Of a stretch of 11,404 nt of DNA, positions 1 to 11,404 are shown piece by piece (positions within the stretch are counted from its first letter, which is position 1; each line of letters starts with the position of its first letter). The stretch is from Euperipatoides rowelli. Taxonomy: Eukaryota; Onychophora; Udeonychophora; Euonychophora; Peripatopsidae. The translations under genes and the position numbers were made by a program. The notes under the pieces are model-generated. The model had not been told where the DNA came from. It did not search any database and saw only the letters and a program-made list of their open reading frames with translations. Location of the stretch: NCBI GenBank assembly GCA_003024985.2, contig PXIH01S0034339.1. The stretch is one strand, 5' to 3'.

Positions 1-511
1 GTAAATGCGAAATTTCGTAAATAGAATGTTCGTATATAGAGGTATTACTGTACTGTGATAAATAATTATCAGGAATTAATTATCCTTGTGGGCAATCAAA
101 ATGTCCTTGGTATCAAAAACTGCCCAAACTTTAGTGAACCAGAATGCATTAAGGCAAGCAAATTAATGCTGCATATTAACATTTATTTCAATTCCTTTTG
201 ATAAAAGTTAAATAAAATAAAAATAAAAGAATTGGCTTACTTATAAGATAGCATATACAGTATTTTCTTTACAAGTTTTATTGATGCAAGAGAGATGCAA
301 TTTGGAAGTTACAAAGTCAATAGAAAATGGGGAGGGAGGGTCAAAAATATTTAGGAGGGTAATTGATAATTTCTTACTATTTAATTTATTAATATTGATA
401 TCAAGTTTGGCAGTTGGCATTAAAAAACAGCTGGAGTTACAGAAATATTTTTTTTCCGGAAGGATTTAATTTTTTTTGTAGAATTCAAATGTGCAAAGAC
501 AAACAATTAAC

Positions 512-566
512 AAAGTATATACAGTAGTACACAGTATATATTTTTTAATTATACAGTATATACTTT
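512..566. repeat. Inverted repeat with perfect 11-bp arms
   Basis: The arms AAAGTATATAC (512-522) and GTATATACTTT (556-566) are exact reverse complements separated by 33 nt. Three near-copies of the ACAGTA motif lie within or across the arms and loop, at 520, about 531 and 552. It could be a small foldback element or a by-product of the abundant ACAGTA motif in this window. No target-site duplication is obvious. Confidence 0.6.
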
Positions 567-797
567 AATAATAGTACCAATTGTGGAAAAAACATTTTAA
601 ATTTTATCCCTTAGAATAGTTATCAATTGTCCCAAACTAATTATCCTAGATTTTTTGTTTGTTTAAAATTGTAATTTAATTTAGATTTTAAGCATGTTAA
701 CTATTTTTTCCCCCATTTTTAAACGATTTAACTAGCTGACATCAGTTTGGGTAGTAGGCTGGTGCAAATAGTAGCTGCTAAACCAGACAAAAGGGTT

Positions 798-811
798 GGG
801 GGGGGGGGGGG
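798..811 (+). repeat. Poly-G tract, 14 uninterrupted G
   Basis: Fourteen consecutive G residues stand in DNA that is otherwise mostly A and T. A second, shorter G cluster (GGGAGGGAGGG-like) lies near 331-340. Such a run can form a G-quadruplex and is prone to length variation and sequencing error, so the exact length should be treated with caution. Confidence 0.85.
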
Positions 812-1265
812 TATGTTTTTGCTAGATGTTCATAATAAGAATTCAACTATTACAAAGTTTAAAACTTAAGGGAAAATACTCATTAACTATGCAAGTGACT
901 TTAGATACATAGAACTATCAAAAGTTCACTTCCAAATACGTAAATTAAAGACCTGATCTGTTTCCCATTTCTCAGCATTTTTCAATTTTCTCTTCCCACT
1001 GACTTATTTTTTTTGCTATAAATTAAAACACAGCATTAGACCTGTTTCCAGCTTTAAGAAGCAAGTAGCAATTGAATCAGATCAGAATTATAGTTTTGCA
1101 GTAATGGATAATTAATTAAATATTCATCTCACCTATCTTTTCATTTAAACACATGATAAAAAGTTGACATAAAAATATTAAAAAATTGTCATGGCTAACA
1201 GCTATAAAAATTAAAAGGGACATTAAATTATTTTTTTAGCTTCTAAATTTTGTATTTTTCTTTAA

Positions 1266-2350
<1,085 letters not shown>

Positions 2351-2836
2351 TAAAAATATGTAAAATATTAGTTTTTTTAAATTTTCTGTTGAATGATTAA
2401 GAAAAATAAAAAATAGTATATTATTAAAATAGAATATGCAAAAATCTTGATTGAGAATTTGTTCAGGATGGCTCATTAATTCTAAATATAATAATTTTAA
2501 AATATTAATTTGGCTGTATTTTTAATATATCCACAGTTTTCAAATAATTAAAATTGTCAAAATTGCTTTGTGTGTTAAATCTTAGGGCTTTAGCTAGCAA
2601 ATTACACTATGTTTTTAAAAAAGTTTAAGTTGATTACAATAAACAAAGGTAAAATATTGATGTCTAAATTATCAGTATTGTAAACTTATGTTTGAATTAT
2701 CATATACTGTACTTTAGCTTTTTAGCAATATTTTAGGATCAGCAAGAATTAATAACTCTGTAAATTTGAATAAAAAGTTTGTAATTTTACAAAACATTGA
2801 TTATTTAATCTTCAATTCAATGATATTAATATCGGG

Positions 2837-2948
2837 CCTCAAATTTTTTTGTTTTTTACTAGCCAATTTTTTTACTGAAAAAGAATATCAACTAGTCAAA
2901 TATGATTTCTGCTAGATAGAAATTTTAAGCTGTTAAAATAACATTTTA
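2837..2948 (+). repeat. Dispersed repeat, copy 1
   Basis: This ~110-nt segment aligns by eye with 7468-7575 at roughly 80 percent identity. The two share an exact 23-nt core (2873-2895 here, 7505-7527 there) and an exact 16-nt block TTTTACTAGCCAATTT (2854-2869 here). It opens with GGGCCTCAAA, comparable to the CTCGAAAA start of copy 2. A possible matching right end, GCCCTGTTAT near 3269-3278, resembles GGGCTGTTAT at 8277-8286, which would make this an internally deleted ~0.4 kb copy; that part is weak. It is probably the end of a non-autonomous transposon of unknown family. Confidence 0.7.
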
Positions 2949-4462
2949 TTAAATAAGAATAGCAAACAAGAAATCGTACTTAAAGCTTTTTAATATGTTT
3001 GTAAATGCTCCTCATGGTTTATACCAAAATCTACCACAATCTTATTACATACTACTATATATTATTAAAAGGTTTACCTTAATTATTTAGGTACCAGCAG
3101 CTATAGACCTGTTGGCTATTAATACAGTATTATAATTGACAATATAAGTAAGATTTAGGTATAAATCCTGATCAACTTTTTACAAGAAAGTTCAGTGACT
3201 AAATAAGAAAAAAAAGTTTGATTTAGTGATTTGCTAATGAAATAAATATTTAACTAGTATTTTTATTAGCCCTGTTATTTCAGACATATAGATTATCAAT
3301 CAATTTTCCAATTTGTACATGCTTATTTTTTTTTGGTTCCAAATGCTTTGGCTATAATGAAAAATTAATATTCCAGTTATAGGCTAATCTACAGACATTT
3401 TATTTTTATATGAAAATGTCTTTTAATCATTTAGTGTGCACTTTTAAGATACCATAATGCATATAGGACCCTAGTGTAGTGATCCTAATACCCTGTAAAA
3501 CTCTGAAGATCAATTAAAAAATGTGTTTAATAGCTATTTTCATAATAGAATACTAATGTAGGACACAATAATAATTAAGAATAGGAAAATGAATGGATAT
3601 GGTTGAATAGTTATAGTTCCTATTTCTCATATGCAGGGGTAAACTTCCTTATGCTATCAAAAAATTATATTTTAAAGTACAGGAACTATATACTGTATAT
3701 ATTTTCTGTAGATTTCAAATATTACCCCAACACCCTTTAGGAAAGTGTGTTAGGGGTAAGTGTAATAGTCAATCTTGGAATAAAACAAAATAGATGCTGC
3801 TTGAATTATTTTTTACTCATTTTTATTCTACTTCATAAATTTCTTGGCTTAAAGACATTTTTATTTCTTAGGATACAATAAGGATAAAATAATTAATAAA
3901 TTAAAAACATTACATTCTGATTGGATTGTGTTCTGCCTCGGCCTCCTAGAGGTAATATTTATTTAGCGGCAAATTATTTTTATATTTAGAAAAATAGTTT
4001 TTATTAAAAACGCAACAGAAGCAACCAATAAGATCTAATATTGTATTAGTGTTACTCTGTCAGTATTGTACAAAATACAAAAGGAATGAATCGTTAATTA
4101 ACTTTATTCTCATTTAGAATTTTTTTTTTAATGATTTGCTAAAAGTGATGGATTTTATTTTTCAAAATATGTAAGAAATAATTACATTTTGATTTGAAAG
4201 TATAATTTGACTTCTATAAATGTTAGCTTATTTTAACTGTAACTTATGGATAAAACCACATAATGCTTACCGGTAACTGCAAATCATTCTTTAATCACGT
4301 TATATAAATCACTTATTTTACTGATAATTTTTATGTTCAACAATCTTTTAATAATTATTAAAAAGAAATATGGAGCTTCATTTATTGTGGGCAAATTTCT
4401 AGCCACTATAACTAGCCTGCAATAGTGAAAGCATTTCATTTGTCTGCCATTTTAGATACTGT

Positions 4463-4498
4463 AGATGCCATAAAATAATATTCAAGATGCCATAAAAT
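4463..4498 (+). repeat. Short direct repeat, 14 nt twice at 22-nt spacing
   Basis: AGATGCCATAAAAT occurs exactly at 4463-4476 and again at 4485-4498. The region between is AT-rich. It looks like a local tandem duplication of 22 nt that has diverged between the conserved blocks. Confidence 0.6.
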
Positions 4499-5187
4499 CA
4501 GTTGTTGTTTACAAGAACTTATTCATTACATGGATGGTGATTGACATACCCATCTAGCAAAAAAGAAATTGAGTCACTATAAATTACTAAAAATAGATTA
4601 TTTTTATAAGATTGTTAAAATTGACGATCTATTAGCAATATTGGATCAAAATTTATTAAATTGCTTATAATATGGGACACTACTAGAATGAGTTTCTTCG
4701 TATTGGTGTTATGATTATAATATACAGTAAAATTTCCTGCTCTCATTACAAAGATTCATCTCGGTATGCATTAAAAATAATATATTTTTAAAATATATGC
4801 TTTTACAAGCTTATTTTATCAGATTTTGGATTTTTTTTCTCTTATTAATTTGAGAAATATCTCATCATTTAAAGGTATATTTTAAAGACTTGGGGTTTTT
4901 CAATCGCCAGCCGTGTAATGAATAAGTACTCATAAACTATAACTGATTTTATATGAACCACCTCTTGGGTAAATTGGTAAACAAGTTAATAGACTGTATA
5001 TAAAAACATTTGATAGTTTAGAAAATGGCCTAAAATTTTTCCTGAATATCGCCAGTTCTGAATTTTGATCAAAATTGTACAACCAACATATTTCTTAGTA
5101 GCAGATTGAAAGAGTTAAACGTTTTCTATTTCTAGAACAGTAAAGTTAAATGATTGCAATTTATATTTCATTTTTGTTTTCTTGTAG

Positions 5188-5255
5188 ATTGCTATGATAT
5201 CTCCAGGTATGAGCTCATGTGAACATACTTTGAACACTCTTCGCTATGCTGACAG
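5188..5255 (+). CDS. KIF2A: Kinesin-13 (KIF2A-like) exon iii: beta8 and alpha6
   Basis: Twenty-two codons plus two bases (AG) encode IAMISPGMSSCEH followed by TLNTLRYAD, with the final AG joining G of the next exon to form arginine. IAMISPG is the last core strand of the motor, and CEHTLNTLRYADRVKEL is helix alpha6, which closes the kinesin catalytic domain; both are nearly invariant in kinesin-13. The preceding exon ends in TCM, so the joined TCMIAMISPG is seamless. The acceptor CTTGTAG has a good pyrimidine tract and the donor is CAG|GTAAAT. Reading through the donor gives an immediate TAA. The exon enters in phase 0 and leaves in phase 2. Confidence 0.95.
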
Positions 5256-5847
5256 GTAAATAACTTAGAATACTGTTTAAGTTTGGGTAAGCCCTTCTGA
5301 TTGGTTTTATTAACTCTTCATAAATTTATAGAAATTAGGACTTGTCAAAATGGTAAGTTCTGATCGCTTTGTATAACAGTGACTGCATCATGATAATTCT
5401 TCAGCTATTAGACTGCTTTCTAAACACCTTGCCATCCTTACTCTGCTCAGTGCAGTAACTTGATATACCCTCATTTTTTCTTCAATTTTGGGTTATTTTG
5501 AGGTTTTCATATATCTAAAATTAACCTTCATTGCCATTTTAGATCAAATTTTTTTTTATGGTATTATAGTTTGATATAAACTAATGTTAAGGTATAGAAC
5601 AGCAAAAAAAGTTGGCTAATAAATTGTCACAACATATATTATAATAGCAGCTTGCAGTATGCTTGCAATGTAAGTTTAAACTAAAACAATCGGGCTCATT
5701 ACTAATGCTAAAATATACAACGCTAAAAAAAGAATAAGCTTAAAGGCTGTTTGTGTGTTTTACTTAGAAAAAAAAAATCTAGCATTCAAAGAGCCTAAAA
5801 CTGCTGAGTATGTGCAACCTATTTTTTTTTTTCTAAAACATATAAAC

Positions 5848-5911
5848 ACATGAAAATTTTACAAATATTCGTTTATTTAATTATAAATGTTTTTGTAAAA
5901 TTTTTACATGT
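5848..5911. repeat. Large imperfect hairpin, ~18-bp arms
   Basis: The left arm (5848-5865) and right arm (5892-5911) pair through a perfect 13-bp block, AAAATTTTACAAA against TTTGTAAAATTTT. They pair again through ACATG/CATGT after a small bulge, with a 26-nt loop. The length exceeds what the short AT palindromes here show, suggesting a foldback remnant or small MITE. No flanking duplication is evident. Confidence 0.65.
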
Positions 5912-6257
5912 TCTTGGCCTAGAATATAGCAATTAAAATATTAGCTGTTGATTTTTTTTATAGAAAGTGATTTTCAGAATAAATTACTTTCAATCAATTA
6001 CTTCACAAGATTATGGAAATTACTTTGATATTCGTTGGCTAAATAACAGTTCACAATTAGCCATGAACTACAGTATATAAATAACATGTTAATGACATTC
6101 AAAATAATTCTTCAATATAAAATTTAACAATATTTATTACATTTTAAATTACGATATAGTGTGATAATGATTATATTTCCAGTCATTCACCACACACATA
6201 AAAAATAATATTGCATAGTAGTATTAATTTATAATGTATTAGTCTTACTAAGTGTGT

Positions 6258-6296
6258 TAACTAAACTAGTATTAAAGCTAACACTAGTTATAGTTA
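6258..6296. repeat. Imperfect inverted repeat around ACTAGT
   Basis: TAACTAAACTAGT (6258-6270) and ACTAGTTATAGTTA (6283-6296) are reverse complements apart from one inserted base, with a 12-nt loop. ACTAGT is itself palindromic. No function is assigned. Confidence 0.5.
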
Positions 6297-6659
6297 TGAA
6301 CAATAATATATTTATGGCAAAAGTAGTAATGATCAGAGATTTATGAATAAAAGACATAATAAATCCAGAATAACTATAGGCAGTGATAATGAAAATCTCA
6401 CTAAGAAATACAGAACGTTTGTATTTATGTCAGATTTTACAAGAGTTATGGCTGAACTTCTTATCTCATTCTAAGCTGATAATCTTGGAGAAAACAACAT
6501 GGCTGAATTTTAGCACTAAACCAAACACACCACAATGAGAAAAAATGCTATACTTCTTCTCTGTTGGCTTATTTTCACAAGCTAGTAGCCAATAGAATTC
6601 AACCGACTATCATCAGTAATCCTCAATCTTTCTGAAAAACTATAAAAGCTGAAGTTACA

Positions 6660-7340
6660 GTAAATACAAATCATGTCATTTTTAGGCCGTACTCACTACC
6701 CAGACTAAGCTTCCACACACACTCAGATTGGGCTCATAACCCAGATTAACTTCCATATTCAGAATTGTCAAATTATTTATAGCCATATGGCTAGTACAGT
6801 AAGAATTAACTAATGGACCCAGTATAAGTTCAAGGCTACCACTAAGCCTTGATCTTCGCCTTGTCCATAGAAAACTAACATAGGAATCTACGGTGAAATC
6901 AGCTAGGCTACAATATAGCCAGAGGATCTACAACATTACTCGAGTATATCAGTAACCATCTTCTACTGTTTATTATAAAACATCACTGCCATAAGCAAGA
7001 TATAACATAAATACTAGTGTTTGCACACACACATTCAATTAGAGATCTCAAAACATATATTGTATAATATTTATGATTATTATGTTATGATAACTACAGT
7101 ATATACATTTTATAATCTATAACTAGAATAAACCGTGTACTGCATATGAAGATAATCCTTATCATAGTCTTCATATTAGATTTTCTTTCCAATCATCTCC
7201 CGAGGGTTTTGCAGGGTTATTCCTAAAAGGCTTCTCATAATTTACATTTTTTAAGTTAGAAATTAGAGCTCGCCCTATCAAGGAAACACGCTAACTTTTA
7301 ATCCAAAACCTAGGTTCCTGCCATCCCCAATCACAAGGTT
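6660..7340. other. GC-richer intronic island with short palindromes
   Basis: Base composition is visibly less AT-biased here than in flanking intron. It holds an imperfect tandem duplication of period 41 (CCCAGACTAAGCTTCCA at 6699 and CCCAGATTAACTTCCA at 6740). It also holds a perfect 12-bp palindrome AGCCATATGGCT (6781-6792), a 7-bp stem CAAGGCT/AGCCTTG (6831-6851), a 5-bp stem GGCTA/TAGCC (6906-6920), and an 8-bp stem TATGAAGA/TCTTCATA (7145-7175). Stops are frequent in every frame that I read. It may be an old transposon fragment or an untranslated RNA; neither can be shown from the sequence alone. Confidence 0.4.
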
Positions 7341-7468
7341 TCGTAACTAATAATCTAACATGGGCTACCATTTTGTTTTTAAATTTAATTGCTTTTTTTT
7401 ATATGGAATGTTTGTGGAGTAAATGATATTAATTTGGTTAAATGAAATTATAATTATTAATGGTATTA

Positions 7469-8276
7469 CTCGAAAAAAAAAATATTTTTACTAGCCAATT
7501 TGGCTACTGAAAAAGAATATCAACTAGCCAAATAAAATTTATACTAGACAAATTTTAAACTATTAATATAACTTTTTTTTTTTTTTTCATAGTTTTCTAG
7601 TGGTCCTTGGTTTACTTATTGGGTTTTTTTTTTAATAGTTGGTTGTACTATTTCAGTCTGTATTGATTATTTTAGTAAACAACAATATGACGATTAGATT
7701 AAAAAATACCGTGCAGCTCAATATGAACATCTATAAATGATAAACGTCTTACCTACAGTAAATACCTAATACAAATTATAATCCACTTTAAAACGTGCTC
7801 TTATCGTATTTTTTATTTTTACATTGATAACTTATTTAATTAATTGGGGTAGAAGTCATACTTAAAATGTAAAAAAAATAAACTAGATACAGTACATACT
7901 GTTCTCAACCAACGACATAGAAATATCTCGTGTACGAGACTCCCGACAGACAGAAGTGCAAGTTAGAGCAGGCACAAAGATCACAAACAATTTATATTTC
8001 CTGTATCAGTAGAAAAAAAAATGTAAGTGTGTTCGTTGAAAGCTGTAAACAACAATTTGATGACTAAATTTAAAATACTTTATTGCACAGATTTAAAAGT
8101 CTCAAACTAATTACTGACGAACAACGTTATTGTGAATCATGATGTTTAGTAAGGTATATTCTCTATTTTTTTAGCTTAAAAGTGTACTAGACATTTGGGC
8201 TATTGACTATGGAAATTAACTATCCGAAACACAAATTAAGTTAGCCAAATACTAATTGGCGACCGATATTTTCGAG
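7469..8276. mobile_element. Putative non-autonomous element with inverted ends (~808 nt)
   Basis: The left end (7468-7575) is copy 2 of the dispersed repeat also present at 2837-2948. The right end, read as reverse complement from 8276, begins CTCGAAAA, then a diverged stretch, then GCCAATT and TTTGGCTAAC. The left end reads CTCGAAAA, an A-rich stretch, then GCCAATTTGGCTACT. The two ends are therefore similar in opposite orientation over about 40 nt with gaps. The interior lacks a long open frame, so the element would be non-autonomous. It includes a hairpin TCTCGT/ACGAGA (7926-7939) in a GC-richer patch. No clear target-site duplication is visible, so the boundaries are provisional. Confidence 0.4.
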
Positions 8277-8839
8277 GGCTGTTATGTAAAAAAAAAAAAT
8301 CAGTAATAAAAACATGATCGGAAATAATTCTGTGTTTAAGAGAGAGAAATGAGTTTTGTGTATCACTATTATTCAAGGAGATTCCCCATTTCTTTATTTT
8401 GACCATGACTGCACTAATATCTGAATTAATTTTGATATTATTGATGAATGTAGAATCAAATTTCATATGCCAATGAACATTTGAACTTAACAAATTTTTG
8501 CTTAAATTATGTTTCTTTTTCCTGAAATGAGAACAAATAGACTGAATTTTTTTTTTTTTAGAATATTTTCAACCCAAACACAGATTTTTTATTATTGATT
8601 AGCCTACTAAAAAAAAAATTCCACTGAAAAATTTTTTTTTTAAATGCATTAAAAAAAATTATTCTAAGATAAAATTAACAATATTTCTGTCCGTCTGAGA
8701 TTACAAAAAAAAAAAAAGGTTTCAATTTTTTTGGGGGGTCAGATTTTTATGACGAAGATGTCTCTATATCTGTTTAGGTGTTCTTGATTTATGCTGTAAG
8801 TAGAGTGTTTTTTTGTTTGTAGTATTTAGCTTGTTTTGA

Positions 8840-8859
8840 TTTTTTTTAAAAAAAAAAAA
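8840..8859. repeat. T8A12 self-complementary tract among clustered homopolymers
   Basis: Eight T are followed directly by twelve A, giving a perfect 8-bp inverted repeat with no spacer. Between 8289 and 9170 there are many A or T runs of nine or longer, such as near 8289-8300, 8548-8560, 8705-8717 and 9111-9124. These may be retrotransposon-tail remnants or simple replication slippage. Exact lengths are error-prone. Confidence 0.6.
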
Positions 8860-9248
8860 CAAATTGGACCATAATAGCACCAAGTATGAATTTGATTATG
8901 ATTATGTACAATATTTAAACAATTAGTCCATAGGATTTCCAGCCTTTAATTGTCGGAAATTGTGAATACTGTATAGTTTAGTATAGTAAACGCTATTCAA
9001 CAATGATGTAAAATATTTCCCCAAGCGTATACTGTACTATAGAGTATAGAGTTGTTTTAAGGGGGCGGAGGTAAAGACAAGTATTTTATAAATTGAATTC
9101 TAAATAACTCTTTTTTTTTTTTTTAATTTTAATTTTTTTTTTCTGGTGGAATTTTTTTTTTATTAAATATCTTTGAAAATCAATAAATATAATATAAAAA
9201 AATCCCTTACATTTGACCTTTAAATTGACCCTAATGACTTCAATTTAA

Positions 9249-10332
<1,084 letters not shown>

Positions 10333-10405
10333 GCTTCTCATAAATGGATTAAATTAGATGAACAGTTATTAGGGATGACCAACGAAGTAGACTATGATGT
10401 TGATG
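10333..10405 (+). CDS. KIF2A: Kinesin-13 (KIF2A-like) exon v: C-terminal region to EVDYDVD
   Basis: Twenty-four codons plus one base run from ASHKWIKLDEQLLGM to TNEVDYDVD. This corresponds to the KIF2A segment in which a tryptophan-containing helix leads into TEEVDYDVDSY, so the downstream exon should begin with the serine-equivalent position and the YATQLE-like C-terminal coiled-coil. The acceptor is TTGCTAG. The donor is ambiguous by one base: GATG|GTAAAT fits the consensus better and leaves phase 1, whereas GAT|GGTAAA would leave phase 0 without GT. Read-through adds ten residues (GKSFIIIIV-like) before TGA, which is possible as a retained-intron C-terminus but has no family support. The final ~50 residues of a normal kinesin-13 tail are not in the window. 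Confidence 0.9.
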
Positions 10406-11404
10406 GTAAATCCTTCATTATTATTATTGTTTGACAATGTTTGAATTTTAAGTTTTTCATTTTTCTATTTTTATCTAAAAGATTTATATTTTAGAGAAAA
10501 ATTTTGAATTTTCAGATGAAGTTAATTTTCACATGAAAGTTAAAGATTTGGCAAATAAAATTTGTGCTTTTGTTACAATATTAAAAAAAATGTTCAGTTA
10601 CATAAGCTTTTATTATGACTGTTTATTCGGCAATTTATAAGTTCAGATTTTTTTGGAGAGGGGGACGGGAGTTGTAAAGTAGATATACAGTATATTTTAT
10701 AGTTTGAAAATGATGTTAACTGCACACACACAAAAAATATCAACTTTTCCAGTTGTTGTTGTTTTTAAATACTTTTTTGTTACTGCTATTTTTTTGTTTT
10801 GATAGGAAAATGATTTATTAAATCATTGTCTTTTGTTGTATTTAAAGCTGTTTAATTTTCAAACATTTAAAAATTGCAAATTATTTCTTTGTTAAACGTG
10901 TTCAACTTTGGTCCATAAAAAGATTCAAGAGTATTTGACCCTGAATTTGAATTTTGGTCAGGGGTGTATATTCTTACTAAAGCTTGAGCAAACAGCTGGG
11001 GAAGAATTTTGCCTTCGGGAAGAAATTGATGCATCTGATTAAAAAAAAATTGAATACTTGATCAAACATAAGCATTATTTGAATAGGTAGACATACATGT
11101 ACATTATATTAATGTAACTAAAATTTCTTAATGTAATATAATTTACATAATTACCTTAATTATTATTTCTTTATTAATGTTTTTTTTTTTTAAAAAAAGA
11201 AGAATGCCACTACTTGGTAGGCTATATATTCTAGCAGCTCTGGAAGATTTCAGTTTATGATGTTGGTTAACCTTTCTTTCAATATTTGGCTGTTCACATA
11301 AAAAAGTTTTATGTATTTTTTTTTTAATATGAAAAAAAAAAAAAATCAATAAGAAAAAAATGAACCATAAAAAATAGTGTAGGCTACTGTGTCTTGATTA
11401 TTTT
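10406..11404 (+). other. Presumed start of the next intron
   Basis: Begins GTAAAT. I searched all forward frames for the expected YATQLEAILEQK-like coiled-coil and saw none. Two open stretches were considered. One at about 10484-10640 is low-complexity. One at 10896-11042 (48 codons, no ATG, ending FCLREEIDASD-stop) lies in slightly GC-richer sequence but lacks a convincing kinesin match. A minus-strand frame at 11143-11349 is made of homopolymer-driven Lys/Phe/Ile codons. A TACAGTA motif lies at 10686. T12A7 occurs at 11180-11198. Confidence 0.7.

Noticed and set aside
281-469. 62-codon + strand open frame
   Set aside because: It has biased Ile/Leu/Phe content, no domain, no splice or promoter support, and lies in an AT-rich intron where such frames are expected.
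3925-3975. CCTCGGCCTCC patch as a SINE or tRNA-derived sequence
   Set aside because: No A box, B box, poly-A tail or second copy could be identified; too short to assign.
8236-8493. 85-codon minus-strand open frame
   Set aside because: It overlaps the right end of the putative repeat element, includes codons from an A tract, and shows no recognisable motif.
10484-10640. Open stretch after a TTTTCAG acceptor-like site as the next kinesin exon
   Set aside because: The translation (DEVNFHMK...) does not match the expected YATQLE-like tail and no good donor follows; low-complexity chance frame.
11143-11349. 68-codon minus-strand open frame
   Set aside because: It is driven by poly-A/T tracts (Lys, Phe, Ile runs) and has no family resemblance.

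Overview
The window is one stretch of a large, intron-rich animal gene on the + strand in very AT-rich DNA (roughly three quarters A+T by eye). Five short exons, 570 nt in total, can be joined in one continuous frame with GT..AG introns. They encode about 190 residues of a kinesin-13 motor (KIF2A-like microtubule depolymerase). The visible protein starts inside switch II (the Gly-Asn-Glu of the DLAGNE motif), runs through helix alpha4, loop 12, helix alpha5 and helix alpha6 to the end of the motor domain, and continues into the C-terminal region as far as the sequence EVDYDVD. The ATP-binding P-loop, switch I, the neck and the N-terminus must lie upstream of the window. The last ~50 residues expected from the family must lie downstream, because I find no convincing match after 10405.

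Layout: 1-1296 end of an upstream intron; exon 1297-1385; intron of 833 nt; exon 2219-2329; intron of 2858 nt; exon 5188-5255; intron of 4049 nt; exon 9305-9533; intron of 799 nt; exon 10333-10405; then 999 nt of presumed intron to the window end. Exons are numbered i-v here by order in the window only. Each exon read past its donor meets a stop within a few codons (at most ten), which supports the splice model.

The organism is a metazoan and probably an invertebrate. Loop 12 reads KGAHLPFR, the form I associate with insect Klp10A and other invertebrate kinesin-13s, whereas vertebrate KIF2 proteins read NKPHTPFR. The long AT-rich introns with dispersed repeats fit many invertebrate genomes, and I cannot name a clade. 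No bacterial, phage, CRISPR or tRNA/rRNA feature is seen.

The introns hold the less ordinary material. There are two diverged copies of a dispersed repeat (about 2837-2948 and 7468-7575), and the second may be the left end of an ~0.8 kb element with inverted ends (7469-8276). A 7-mer, TACAGTA/TACTGTA, occurs 21 times, always in introns, which is several times more than composition predicts. There are several clean inverted repeats, a G14 tract, a GC-richer island near 6660-7340, and long A or T tracts, one of them directly against a splice acceptor. I see no evidence for a novel gene system; the repeat family and the 7-mer are the best leads.
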